In this document: one piece after another, positions 26,701 through 34,627 of the stretch
Position numbering within the stretch: position 1 is the stretch's first letter
Layout of the letters: every line of letters starts with the position of its first letter
Assembly: GCF_023276405.1 (NCBI RefSeq)
Contig: NZ_JALRMO010000001.1
Location: 6,721,501 to 6,785,500, forward strand
Source: Paenibacillus hamazuiensis
GTDB taxonomy: Bacteria > Bacillota > Bacilli > Paenibacillales > NBRC-103111
Length of the DNA: 64,000 nucleotides
Direction: 5' to 3'
The notes under the pieces: generated by a model
What the model was told of the DNA's origin: nothing
Seen by the model: only the letters and a program-made list of their open reading frames with translations
Databases searched by the model: none
Made by a program: the position numbers and the translations under genes

Positions 26701-26788
26701 CCGCCTGAAGCAAATTTATGGAAAAGGGCTGCAAATCCGCAGCCATCTCGGGCGCGGGACGATTGTGACGATGGAAATTCCGAAATAA
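23711..26788 (+). CDS. Hybrid sensor kinase with 7TMR-DISM region, two kinase modules and an internal receiver
   Basis: A 1025-residue protein. One N-terminal helix, an extracellular galactose-binding-like region (about 45-190, LDGQWEFFPGQW), and a seven-helix 7TMR-DISM region (about 205-400). Next is a HisKA module with NTSHELRNPL (His near 440) and HATPase (NLLHNAVKYT, DTGIGM, GLGLSI). A receiver follows (about 705-820, acceptor Asp in LVITDVMMP), then a second, LytS-type kinase with IKPHFLFNTL (His near 840) and HATPase (PLVENAVRHG, DDGVGI). Two complete kinase modules in one chain suggest an internal relay ending on a separate regulator. The divergent SARP-type response regulator, itself lacking a nearby kinase, is the likely target. 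Confidence 0.92.
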   Translation: MTKRRTILIALLFLAILTGLRLFWIAFQAVPPHPSAVGGVVDLRNWDFSADNTLTLDGQWEFFPGQWLTPSPGGSYVPPASASGFIQVPGSWNRALSGESGSPYGYGTYRLLILVSADNRMTYGIKTQDIRGASELFVNGHLLTGSGQPSAIRELHESRNIPYSGFFTTNEDYIEIVVRVSNYDYADKGGIIGPVSFGSALAVTHQNIFSLCMNLVAIIILLMHGFYAVILFMFRPDRKVLLYFALMVTCTAFTLFTNYEKLLLAWIPLEFGWFKRIQYLSYTGVGAFMLLFTKHLFPEYRHLKFIRMFAFICGLYALFVLGAPIRFVTRTEPLLIFISVLPTLTAPALWLRGALNGKEHAIYLLLSAVGMTSHVTWGVLLNAGLIVTPYYPFDLIVAFLSMASFWFRRLFRMSDQTEQLAARLQQVDKQKDDFLANTSHELRNPLHGILTIAQTIVDTEKHSLGENTKKDLELLISVGRRMSFMLNDLLDFTRLKEQDVRLNMTKVHLQSVASGVLDMIRFMTEGKQIRLSQNIPDTFPFVMADENRLVQIMFNLLHNAVKYTHEGLISISAEIRSGKAHVHITDTGIGMDEATQKRIFLPYEQGDSSLTALGAGIGLGLSISTRLVELHGGTLGVKSASGQGSTFTFTLQLAGDTGQALVRVNESARSGIADDTAAAAVQEPKNRHVSPSASFVSEKPRILAVDDDPVNLKILDNLLSAEQYDIVTVTNGREALVKLLNERWDLVITDVMMPHMSGYELTKLVRERFTVSELPILLLTARSRSEDIAAGFRCGANDYVMKPMDALELKSRVRALTNLKLSFTERLRLEAAWLQAQIKPHFLFNTLNSIAALSEFDTARMRHLLDVFGQYLRTSFDFHNVDRLVPLHQELGLVRSYLFIEKERFQDRLQVIWELGEGAGFRLPPLSVQPLVENAVRHGILPRSRGGTVRIRVAEHPNYAVISVEDDGVGISPERLHEVLYGKPDGQKGIGLYNLERRLKQIYGKGLQIRSHLGRGTIVTMEIPK

Positions 26789-26805
26789 GGTTCGGCGCGG
26801 ATGCA

Positions 26806-26851
26806 TAGCGGGCGCCTTCTACGACTGCGGTCTTAGAAGGCGCCCGCTTTC
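26806..26851 (+). terminator. Terminator of the MHYT-GGDEF-EAL/sensor operon
   Basis: GCGGGCGCCTTCT pairs with AGAAGGCGCCCGC around a loop and is followed by a short TTT. The stem is long and GC-rich, but the U-tract is weak. Confidence 0.65.
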
Positions 26852-26925
26852 CGTCCGATGACAAGCAAGCGTACCGTCTGTTAAGATGGGGGAAGCTTTA
26901 AAAACTCGGGAAAGGGTGCGCTGAT

Positions 26926-27900
26926 ATGAATAAGAGAAAAATGTTCGGCATCTCGCTGCTTCTGCTCGGCGCATTCATCTTTTTCATCATTTTTCCTAAA
27001 TCCGGAGTCAGTTGGGCGGCTAAAGCAGTCCTGGCGCCTGTATCCGAGACAACGGAAACCATCGCGATTCAGGCGTCCGACATGAATATTCGGCTTGTCC
27101 CGGAAGCGAGGGTGGATGTGCAGGCTTATTTGCAAGGCAGCGGCAAAATCACTGTCACCGAATCGGCAGATCGTCTGGAGTTTAACGCCGAACGTGGTCG
27201 TTTTACGTTATTGCCGCTGAATTGTACGCTCGTCGTTCATTTGCCCCTCTCCTACCGCAACAATCTGGCGGTGACTTTGGACCAAGGCGATATTACCGCA
27301 TCCGGTCCGTCCGGAGAAAGAAATGCAAGCTTTTCGCTGAAAACCATCACGATACAAGCACAATCAAGCAAAACGGAACTGACCCGGCTTGAAGCCGGCA
27401 GGATCACCTTCGGGGCTTCGTCAGGAACTTTTCGGGCGCAATCAGTACGGACGGACCTCGGGATCATCGCGATGACAACAGGTTCCGTTGAACTGCATGA
27501 CTATACGGGCAGTGTCGAGACTCGCCTTGATTCCGGGGAAGTGAACGCTTCCGGCATCCGGGCCGGCACCGGCTCATTCGATTCGAAGAGCGGCCAGATT
27601 CATCTGGAGCATTACAGCGGCAAGCTCCATGGTGTTCTGGGCGCCGGGGAGTTCCTTGCGAGCTTCGATCAGCTTTCCGATGCTGTAGATGTTACCGTTG
27701 GCCGCGGGCGGGCCGAGCTGATCCTTCCGGCGAATCCGGATATCCGGCTGGAAGCGGGGGTGGAGAGCGGAAATTTCGATAACCGCCGCACTTTCGACCG
27801 CATCGCCAAACAAACGGAAACAGAGCTTGCGGCTCAAAGCGGCAGCGGAACACTTCCCGTTAAAGTGCATGTAAATGCGGGTGAACTGACCCTGAAATAG
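26926..27900 (+). CDS. liaG: LiaG-like DUF4097 envelope-stress protein
   Basis: A 324-residue protein with an N-terminal membrane anchor (ISLLLLGAFIFFIIFPK) and an extracellular repetitive beta region of DUF4097 type, with recurring short strands such as GSVELHDYTGSVETRLDSG and SGEVNASG. LiaG of Bacillus has the same build and position, but its biochemical role is not known. It is first in an operon followed by LiaF-, LiaS- and LiaR-like genes. The small LiaI/LiaH effectors that precede liaG in Bacillus subtilis are not in this window. Confidence 0.75.
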   Translation: MNKRKMFGISLLLLGAFIFFIIFPKSGVSWAAKAVLAPVSETTETIAIQASDMNIRLVPEARVDVQAYLQGSGKITVTESADRLEFNAERGRFTLLPLNCTLVVHLPLSYRNNLAVTLDQGDITASGPSGERNASFSLKTITIQAQSSKTELTRLEAGRITFGASSGTFRAQSVRTDLGIIAMTTGSVELHDYTGSVETRLDSGEVNASGIRAGTGSFDSKSGQIHLEHYSGKLHGVLGAGEFLASFDQLSDAVDVTVGRGRAELILPANPDIRLEAGVESGNFDNRRTFDRIAKQTETELAAQSGSGTLPVKVHVNAGELTLK

Positions 27901-27934
27901 ACGGAGACGAATTTGCCCGAAAGGAGGCCCGGCG

Positions 27935-28588
27935 ATGGCTTTACGCCGTTTACTTTTCAACCGGTTTACCGGATATATCGCCCTTTTTGCAGCCGCTTAT
28001 GCCGCCGCCGTCAGGTCGGGTTTTGCGGAATGGCTGGACCCTTTGTTCGGTCTCATGCTCGGCCTGCTCTCCTACCGCCGCCTATCCAAACGGCTTGCCG
28101 TTATCCCGTGGACGTATGCGGCCGTCCAGTCGGCGTTTATTTTCGGACTCCCTCCCGGGGGGACCGCTGCCGCGGTGTTGCTGATGAGCTGCGGCTATCT
28201 CCTGCTGCTAAACCCGTCCGAGCCGCCTTTAGCCCCCAAGCTGCGGGTCGGCGACGTTCACATCCGGCCCCCGGAAATGTCGGATATCCGCATCGAACAA
28301 GGGATCGGCGATGTCCATATCGACTTTTCCTCCGCCTTTACGCCGCCCGGCGAGCACCGGGTGGTCGTTAACCGCCTTATGGGCAACGTGATCATCTACG
28401 TGCCGTACGGGCTCGGGGTCAAAACGGACATCGAGGTGATGTTCGGCAAGCCGGAGGCGTTCGGACAAAAATCGCCGCGTTTTCCGCGCCGTCTCCGTAT
28501 GGAAACAGGAGAGTATGAGGATGCCCCGAGCAGGCTGCACATTGCCATATCCGCCGGCATCGGCGACGTGGATGTGAGGTATTTATGA
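27935..28588 (+). CDS. liaF: LiaF-like membrane inhibitor of the LiaSR system
   Basis: A 217-residue protein. Three to four hydrophobic helices (about 10-95) are followed by a C-terminal LiaF/DUF2154-type beta domain. That domain contains LRVGDVHIRP, IEQGIGDVHIDFS, GNVIIYVPYGLGVKTDIEVMFG and ISAGIGDVDVRYL. LiaF proteins keep LiaS inactive until cell-wall antibiotics or other envelope damage appear. The stop overlaps the start of the kinase gene (ATGA), indicating tight translational coupling with liaS. Confidence 0.85.
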   Translation: MALRRLLFNRFTGYIALFAAAYAAAVRSGFAEWLDPLFGLMLGLLSYRRLSKRLAVIPWTYAAVQSAFIFGLPPGGTAAAVLLMSCGYLLLLNPSEPPLAPKLRVGDVHIRPPEMSDIRIEQGIGDVHIDFSSAFTPPGEHRVVVNRLMGNVIIYVPYGLGVKTDIEVMFGKPEAFGQKSPRFPRRLRMETGEYEDAPSRLHIAISAGIGDVDVRYL

Positions 28589-29643
28589 ACCGACACCGTT
28601 TTGCCGGCATTCAGTGGAAAGCGGCCTTCTATTCGCTGGGATTGTCGCTCTTTATTTCGATCGTATCCATGATTGCGGTGTTATCGGCTTATCGGCTGGA
28701 CTTCAGCACCTTATGGTCGCTTCATGCGTCTCGAATCGGCATGGCGCTCGTGCTGATCGTAGGTCTGGGACTCGTTCCGGGGTACATCTTCGGAAGCCGT
28801 TTGAAGCGGCGTGTACAGCAGCTCGCGGAATCGGTTTATTTATTCGAACGCGGCGATTTTACATACCGGGTGCCGGATTCGCTCGTGAGCGGCAGAGACG
28901 AGATGGGCGTTATGGGAGGGCGGCTGAACCGGATGGCTGAACGCATCGAACAACAAGTAGCCTCTTTGCAAAAGCTGGCTGCCGAGAAAACTGAGCTGGC
29001 CGGGCAGCTTCAGCAGTCCGCTGTCCTCGAAGAGCGGCAGCGCATCGCCCGCGACCTGCACGATGCGGTAAGCCAGCAGCTGTTTGCCATTTCGATGATG
29101 ACGTCGGCGATCCGGGAAAGCGAAGATTTGAACACGGATAAAGTGAGGAAACGAATCGAGATGGTGCAGTCCTCGGCCGGCGAAGCCCAGAAAGAAATGA
29201 GAGCGCTTCTGATGCAGCTTAGGCCCGCCGCTCTGGATGGCAAAAATTTGAAAGACGGGATCGAAGAGCTGCTGCGGCAGCTTGCGAACAAACATGACAT
29301 CGCGGTGCATGGGGAGCTGGAAGACATTCCGGAGATATCGAAGGGGATATCGGACAACCTGTTCCGCATGCTGCAGGAAAGCTTATCCAATGTGATCCGC
29401 CATTCGGGGGCGTCGGCCGTTACAGTCAGGCTGCGCCAGGTGGGCCGGCATATCCATATGACCGTTGCCGACAATGGAGTCGGCTTCGATACGGAGGAAG
29501 CAGGGGCCGCTTCGTACGGGATGAAAACTTTACAGGAGCGTGCCGACGAAATCGGCGGAACCGTAAGCGTGGCGTCGTCCCCCGGCAAAGGCACGCAAAT
29601 CCATGTCAAAGTGCCGGTCATCTATCTGGAAGGAGGAAGTTAA
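28585..29643 (+). CDS. liaS: LiaS-like sensor histidine kinase
   Basis: A 352-residue protein. Two transmembrane helices with a very short outside loop mark it as an intramembrane-sensing kinase. A HAMP segment (LFERGDFTYRVP) follows, then HisKA_3 with EERQRIARDLHDAVSQQLF, where the His of DLHD is phosphorylated, and HATPase (MLQESLSNVIRHSGA, DNGVGFD, GMKTLQERADEIGG). Length and layout match LiaS/VraS. It is cotranscribed with liaF before it and liaR 3 bases after it. Confidence 0.9.
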   Translation: MNRHRFAGIQWKAAFYSLGLSLFISIVSMIAVLSAYRLDFSTLWSLHASRIGMALVLIVGLGLVPGYIFGSRLKRRVQQLAESVYLFERGDFTYRVPDSLVSGRDEMGVMGGRLNRMAERIEQQVASLQKLAAEKTELAGQLQQSAVLEERQRIARDLHDAVSQQLFAISMMTSAIRESEDLNTDKVRKRIEMVQSSAGEAQKEMRALLMQLRPAALDGKNLKDGIEELLRQLANKHDIAVHGELEDIPEISKGISDNLFRMLQESLSNVIRHSGASAVTVRLRQVGRHIHMTVADNGVGFDTEEAGAASYGMKTLQERADEIGGTVSVASSPGKGTQIHVKVPVIYLEGGS

Positions 29644-29646
29644 GCC

Positions 29647-30276
29647 GTGATACGGGTGTTGTTGGTGGACGATCATGAAATGGTCCGGATGGGCTTGTCC
29701 GCCTATTTGGAAATGCAAAAGGATATCGACGTCGTCGGGGAAGCCTCAAACGGGAGCGACGGGGTACAGCTGGTCAAGGAGCTTAAGCCGGATGTCGTTG
29801 TCATGGACCTGGTGATGGAAGGCATGAACGGAGTGGAAGCGACGCAGGCGATTTGCAAGATGAGCGGCGCGCCGAAAATCATCGTGCTGTCCAGCTTCAT
29901 GGACGACGAGCAGGTGTATCCGGCGCTCGAGGCGGGCGCACTCAGCTATTTGCTCAAAACCGCGAAGGCCGAGCAAATTGCCGAGGCCATCCGTGCCGCG
30001 GCACGGGGGGAATCCGTGCTCGAATCGAAGGTGACCGGCAAGGTGCTGTCCAAAATGCGCCGCCGCGAGGAACCCCAGCTCCATGAAGCGCTGACGGCCA
30101 GAGAGCTGGAGGTGCTGCGTCTGATCGCGGAAGGCAAATCGAATCAGGAGATTGCCGCGGAGCTCTTTATTGCGATGGGCACCGTCAAAGCGCACATCAC
30201 CAGCATTTTCGCCAAGCTGGAAGTGGAGGACCGGACCAACGCGGCGCTCTACGTGCATCGCCATGGGTTAAAGTAG
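29647..30276 (+). CDS. liaR: LiaR-like NarL-family response regulator
   Basis: A 209-residue protein. Receiver with LLVDDHEMVRMG, acceptor Asp in VVVMDLVMEGMNG, and a LuxR-type helix-turn-helix at about 145-205 (LTARELEVLRLIAEGKSNQEIA, TVKAHITSIFAKL). The start is GTG at 29647 behind GGAGGAAG. It completes a LiaFSR module. In Bacillus and its relatives LiaR activates its own operon and envelope-protection genes; target sites were not identified here. Confidence 0.9.
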   Translation: MIRVLLVDDHEMVRMGLSAYLEMQKDIDVVGEASNGSDGVQLVKELKPDVVVMDLVMEGMNGVEATQAICKMSGAPKIIVLSSFMDDEQVYPALEAGALSYLLKTAKAEQIAEAIRAAARGESVLESKVTGKVLSKMRRREEPQLHEALTARELEVLRLIAEGKSNQEIAAELFIAMGTVKAHITSIFAKLEVEDRTNAALYVHRHGLK

Positions 30277-30292
30277 TTCTTCGCCATCGGCA

Positions 30293-30341
30293 TCGAGGCT
30301 GATCAGGGGCCACTGCGGCTCCATGACGGCCTCTTTTTTCT
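30293..30341 (+). terminator. Terminator of the lia operon
   Basis: Nested stems GAGGC/GCCTC and GGGGCC/GGCTCC are followed by TTTTTTCTT, about 20 bases after the liaR stop. Confidence 0.75.
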
Positions 30342-30494
30342 TATCGTCACGCAGGTCTAACCTCAAGTAAGACCACGGTCGTAGTTAAAATACAGCCCAG
30401 GCGCGTTTTGGAAAAAATCCCTCTCCTTTATGATCGATAGTATAAACGGTGCACGAAATTCCTCCGCACCGGCAAATCAAATGGAAGAGGGTTA

Positions 30495-31940
30495 ATGCAA
30501 ATGAACTTCAACCGACACGCATTTCGAAAAATCACCGCAATCGGGCTGGCCCTGCTGCTCTTGCTCGCATGGATCATTCCTGCAGCAAATGCTGCGCCGC
30601 CGGACTATAAGGAAGAGACCGTCAAGTTTCAAAGCAGCGGGGTGACGCTGGAAGGAACGATTCTTCTGCCGAACACGCAAGGCCCTTACCCCGCCGTCGT
30701 GCTTGTACACGGGTCCAATTCGTCGGATCGGGAAAAATACCGCGGAGAAGCGGAAATGTTCGTCAAAGCCGGCATCGCCGCGTTGATTTACGATAAACGC
30801 GCCGACGGCTTCAGCAAATCCCGCGCCGGCGGCCGCTCCTACGCAGATCTTGCGGATGACGTGAACGCCGCAGCCGCAGCGCTGGCCGCCCGCCCCGATA
30901 TCGACCGCAAATTCATCGGACTATGGGGAATCAGCGAAGGCGGCTGGGTCGCCTCGCTGGCCGCCTCCAGGCCTCAGACCGACGCCGCTTTCCTGATTAC
31001 GGTGGGCGCCGTCGGCGTCAAGCCGGTACAGCAGCAGTCGTGGCAGCTGGTCAACCGCTTGTACGACCAAGGCGTATCGTCCGGTTCCATGATCCGCTCC
31101 GTTGCGCTGCACGGACTGCAGCTGGCCGTTTCCGCCGGGCTGTTCGCCGAAGCGCTGTACGACCCCGTGCCGGTATTCGAGAAGGTGAAGCAGCCGGTGC
31201 TCGCGATCTGGGGAAGCAACGACCGCGTGGAACCTCCGCTCGAAAGCTCTCGTATCATCCGGGCGGCGTTCGACCGCAGCGGCAATGAGCGTTATACGCT
31301 TCAGTTTTTCCCTGACGCGGGGCACCTCCTGCGCACCACCCCGGACGGCATTAAGCAGTCCGATACGTTTGCCCCCGGCTATGCGGAGGCTATGACTTCA
31401 TGGGTACTCCAGGTTGTCCGCGGGCAGGCGCCGGTCAAGTCGGTCATCGGCTCGGCCCCGCAGCAGGACCATCTGTCGCCGGCCGGCGTCGACCGCCTCG
31501 CCTGGTACAACACCGCATCGGTGCAATTAGGCCTGGCGCTCGTTCTAATGATCGGATTCGCCGCATATTTGATGGCATCCGCTGCGCGCCGCCTGCGAAA
31601 AGGCCGGGCTGAGCAAGCCGCTGTCCCGGCGCGCCGCTCCAAGCTGATTTTATCGGGAGCGGCCTTGATCTCGACGCTTGGCTTCATCCTGTATTTCGGC
31701 TACTTGATGACCTCCGGCGCCAAGCATCTTGCACCGGTCGCCGGAGACCGCACGCTGGTTTGGATCGTTCTGCAGCTCTTGGCGCTGGCTGCGGCGATTT
31801 CTACGGTGCCGGTCGTCCGTTCCTGGTGGTTGACGCGCTCCACGACGACGGGTGCCGAGCGGATTCGAGGTTATCTTCTGCCGGCCGGAGGAATCCTGTT
31901 TATCGTTTGGGCTCTGTACTGGCAACTGCTCATCCCTTAA
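30495..31940 (+). CDS. Exported alpha/beta hydrolase with a C-terminal membrane domain
   Basis: A 481-residue protein. The signal peptide (LALLLLLAWIIPAANA) is followed by an alpha/beta hydrolase domain (about 40-310). That domain has the oxyanion region LVHGSNSSD, nucleophile Ser in GISEGG, acid Asp in WGSNDRVEP and His in DAGHLLR. After it come about four transmembrane helices (about 345-480). The hydrolase domain resembles dienelactone-hydrolase-like esterases; fusion to a C-terminal membrane tail ties it to the outer face of the membrane. The ATG at 30495 has GAAGAGGG upstream, and a second ATG at 30501 is possible. Substrate unknown. Transcribed alone, with terminators on both sides. Confidence 0.85.
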   Translation: MQMNFNRHAFRKITAIGLALLLLLAWIIPAANAAPPDYKEETVKFQSSGVTLEGTILLPNTQGPYPAVVLVHGSNSSDREKYRGEAEMFVKAGIAALIYDKRADGFSKSRAGGRSYADLADDVNAAAAALAARPDIDRKFIGLWGISEGGWVASLAASRPQTDAAFLITVGAVGVKPVQQQSWQLVNRLYDQGVSSGSMIRSVALHGLQLAVSAGLFAEALYDPVPVFEKVKQPVLAIWGSNDRVEPPLESSRIIRAAFDRSGNERYTLQFFPDAGHLLRTTPDGIKQSDTFAPGYAEAMTSWVLQVVRGQAPVKSVIGSAPQQDHLSPAGVDRLAWYNTASVQLGLALVLMIGFAAYLMASAARRLRKGRAEQAAVPARRSKLILSGAALISTLGFILYFGYLMTSGAKHLAPVAGDRTLVWIVLQLLALAAAISTVPVVRSWWLTRSTTTGAERIRGYLLPAGGILFIVWALYWQLLIP

Positions 31941-31967
31941 CCGTATTCCCCAAAATAGCAGCAAAGG

Positions 31968-32018
31968 AAAAGCCCGGCGAGCCTGGATCCAGACTTGGAT
32001 CCGCTCATCCGGGCTTTG
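31968..32018. terminator. Bidirectional terminator between the hydrolase and MORN protein genes
   Basis: AAAGCCCGG (31969-31977) pairs with CCGGGCTTT (32009-32017), with an inner GGATCC/GGATCC stem. It sits between two convergent genes and has weak A and T tracts on both sides. Confidence 0.75.
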
Positions 32019-32021
32019 TTG

Positions 32022-33638
32022 TTACTTGAACTGTTTGATAATGCTCAGATGCCGATCGTTTTCGCTTTTGAGCTTGTCGTTATAATCCTCCCTGAGCGAA
32101 GCAAGACGGTCGTTCAGCTTCTCCAGCTGCTTTTGGGCGGCGCCCTTTTTCACGATTTGTGCGGTCAGCGCTTGATTGTCGGCCAGCTGCTTCTCCAGCT
32201 CCGCCATGGCGGCTTTGCCCGCCAGGGAAGTATCGTTCGAGAGCGAGTTCATCTTTTCAACAATCTCGTCCTGCTTGTCCTCCGCTTCCTTCAGCGCTTT
32301 ATCGTACGCCGTTTGCGAGGCGTAAAGGCCCGGATTGTCTTTGCGGATTTGGGCGATCTCATCCTCAATCTGTTTTCTGTCCCGGTCGTACGCATCCTTC
32401 AGCTCCTTCAGCGCTTTCTCATGCCGGTCGTTTTCGCTGCTTAAAGCGTTGCCCGATGAAGTCGGGTTCGTGTTCGGCGGCAAAGCCGATTCGCTTCCCA
32501 TATCCACTTTGCGGACCAGAACATCGTTCGCGTACTCGCTGATCGACAATAATGTGCCTTTTTTATCGTAATAAGAAATGATGCCGTTCATCGCGTCGTC
32601 TTTAAAATCGCCGACGATTTTTTCACCCTTCGCCGTCGTATAAGTGCCCTTTCCGTCACGTTTGCCGAAGACGAACTCCCCTTCGTACGTATCCCCGTTT
32701 TTGTAGACGAGTTTGCCGGTGCCGCTCGGTTCGTTGTCCTCGAAAGGCCCCGTATACTTGTTCCCATTATCGTAATACAGCGTGCCGGTAGCCCTTTCGC
32801 CGTTCACGAAGGTCCCGTTAAAAACGAGTTGGCCGTCCGCGGAATACTGTTTGACCGTTCCGCTCAGCACGCCTTCCTTTAACGTGCCGTCCGACTCAAG
32901 CTCTCCGTTGTCATAGTAGGTTTTCGCCCGCCCGTTCCAGGGGACGCCCGCCTTCATAGTGCCATCGAACAGCAGTTTGCCGCTCGAGCTTACCACCTTG
33001 CCTCTGCCTTCCGGCAATCCGTTCACCAGCGGCCCTGTGTATTTATCGCCGTTCGGGAATTGGTACTCTCCCCGCACCGGCTTCGTGGGGTCCTCCGTTC
33101 CCGCGCCATCTCCGTTCGACGGAGGATTCGCTGTCCCCGGGGAACCCGCTGAGCCCGGCGAACCCGTATTTCCCGAGGAACCTGGAGTTTGCTTGGGTGG
33201 AGCGGGGCTTTTCAAGTACACCGAAGACGTGCTCTGCACCCACGATACTTCCTTGCCGCACGATTCGCTGACGAACCGCAAAGGAACAAGCGTATTGCCG
33301 TTCACGAGACGCGGCGCCAGCTCCAGCTCGTACGGCTGGCCATTTACGTAGGCAGCGGTTTGATCGATGACAAGCTCGATCGTCAAGCCGTCCTTGGTGC
33401 CGGTCACGGTCTGCGTTTCGCCGTCCCACCCTACGGTCAATCCCATTTTTTCAAAAATCGGCCGGAACTGCACCAGCGTCGTCCCGTTTTCCAAAACCGG
33501 CTGAACTTCGAAGCTGATCGCCTTGCCGTCCAAGTAAACACGCACCGGCCGTTCCGCCGCAGCCGCGGCATCGGAATACGGCAGGATAAGAGCGGCTCCA
33601 AGCAAAGCAGCCGATATGGTCGTGCTCCATTTTTTCAT
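32022..33638 (-). CDS. Secreted protein with copper-amine-oxidase N domain, MORN repeats and a coiled coil
   Basis: A 538-residue protein. The signal peptide ends near YSDAAAAA. A Cu_amine_oxidN1-type domain follows (about 30-140, VYLDGKAISFEVQPVLENG, TLVPLRFVSES), which in Paenibacillaceae is a common beta module without oxidase activity. A Gly/Ser/Pro linker, then a run of MORN repeats (about 185-360; motifs such as YTGPLVNGLPEGRGKV, YEGEFVFGKRDGKGTY) and a C-terminal charged coiled coil (about 395-538). MORN repeats usually occur in cytoplasmic or membrane-bound proteins, so export is notable. The ATG at 33638 follows GGAGGGG; a TTG at 33659 is less likely. Function unknown. Confidence 0.85.
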   Translation of the reverse strand: MKKWSTTISAALLGAALILPYSDAAAAAERPVRVYLDGKAISFEVQPVLENGTTLVQFRPIFEKMGLTVGWDGETQTVTGTKDGLTIELVIDQTAAYVNGQPYELELAPRLVNGNTLVPLRFVSESCGKEVSWVQSTSSVYLKSPAPPKQTPGSSGNTGSPGSAGSPGTANPPSNGDGAGTEDPTKPVRGEYQFPNGDKYTGPLVNGLPEGRGKVVSSSGKLLFDGTMKAGVPWNGRAKTYYDNGELESDGTLKEGVLSGTVKQYSADGQLVFNGTFVNGERATGTLYYDNGNKYTGPFEDNEPSGTGKLVYKNGDTYEGEFVFGKRDGKGTYTTAKGEKIVGDFKDDAMNGIISYYDKKGTLLSISEYANDVLVRKVDMGSESALPPNTNPTSSGNALSSENDRHEKALKELKDAYDRDRKQIEDEIAQIRKDNPGLYASQTAYDKALKEAEDKQDEIVEKMNSLSNDTSLAGKAAMAELEKQLADNQALTAQIVKKGAAQKQLEKLNDRLASLREDYNDKLKSENDRHLSIIKQFK

Positions 33639-33668
33639 TGTTGCATTCCCCTCCCGCAACTTGGTCTT

Positions 33669-33702
33669 ACCTCTATTTTACAACTACCTCTATTCTACAA
33701 CA
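33669..33702 (-). repeat. Two tandem 17-bp repeats upstream of the MORN protein gene
   Basis: ACCTCTATTTTACAACT (33669-33685) is followed directly by ACCTCTATTCTACAACA (33686-33702). On the minus strand each copy carries a -10-like hexamer (TAAAAT or TAGAAT). It may be a duplicated promoter element or a binding site. Confidence 0.55.
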
Positions 33703-33735
33703 TGCTGCGGGAAGTGTCGAAATCCTCATTTCCGC

Positions 33736-34605
33736 TTACTCCGCTGCCGCTGCCCTGATACATTCGGCAAAAGCTTCGAACGCTTTGCTCCGGAACTGCT
33801 CCTTCCGGCTAACGAGCCGGGTCGTTACGAACCGGTACCTCTCCGGAACCGGATGCACGCGCACCCGCTGTTCATCCGCAGGCACCGCCGACTCGGTCAG
33901 CAGCGTTTGACCGATCCCCGCACATACGCAGCTCAGCATCGTATCGAGCGTGCTGACCTCGATCATATTCGCTCCCGCCTCTCCTTTGTCCCGCAGCCAA
34001 TCTTCGCTGGCGCCGCGCAGCGGGCAGCCTCTCGGGAAGACAACCCACGCCGCCTTAGCGGCTTCGGAAGAAGCCGGCTTCTCTCGCTCCCCTACCGATG
34101 TCACCAGAACGACTTCTTCCCGAATCTCGAAGGCGACCTGCAGCTGAGCCAGATCGAACTCGCCTGTGAAAAAAGCTCCGTCCAGCTCGCGGCTCAGCAC
34201 TTTTTCGTAGTTTTGCGGCGACGTCCCGGTGACCAGAGATAACGCAACCTCGGGGTATTTGATTTGAAACTCGGATAGCGCCCGAATAAAAGCGGGAGTC
34301 GACGCCATCGTTTCCACCACTCCGATCGTCAGCGGCCCGCTCGGATGGTCGGGCTCTTTGACGGCCATCTCGGCCTCCCCCACCATAAGCAAAATATCCG
34401 AGGCATATTTGCCGAAGACAAGTCCTTTTTCAGTCGGCGCGACCCCCTTCGAACTGCGATGGAACAGCTGCACCCCGAGCTCCTCCTCCAGCTTGCGAAC
34501 CCGCGTCGTGATGTTCGACTGGACGTAATCGAGCTTCTCCGCCGCCCGAGTGATGCTGCCCTCCTGCATAATCGCCACAAACACTTTCAGATCGATCAAT
34601 TCCAT
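33736..34605 (-). CDS. LysR-family transcriptional regulator
   Basis: A 289-residue protein. N-terminal helix-turn-helix with VFVAIMQEGSITRAAEKL and NITTRVRKLEEELG. The effector-binding domain follows (about 90-285, GPLTIGVVETMASTPAFI). The start is ATG at 34605 with GGAGG upstream; the frame runs further but has no homology. It is transcribed divergently from an Old Yellow Enzyme gene, and a perfect inverted repeat lies between them, so it most likely controls that gene and itself. The inducer is unknown. Confidence 0.92.
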   Translation of the reverse strand: MELIDLKVFVAIMQEGSITRAAEKLDYVQSNITTRVRKLEEELGVQLFHRSSKGVAPTEKGLVFGKYASDILLMVGEAEMAVKEPDHPSGPLTIGVVETMASTPAFIRALSEFQIKYPEVALSLVTGTSPQNYEKVLSRELDGAFFTGEFDLAQLQVAFEIREEVVLVTSVGEREKPASSEAAKAAWVVFPRGCPLRGASEDWLRDKGEAGANMIEVSTLDTMLSCVCAGIGQTLLTESAVPADEQRVRVHPVPERYRFVTTRLVSRKEQFRSKAFEAFAECIRAAAAE

Positions 34606-34627
34606 GGCAAAAACCTCCGCATTCCAG

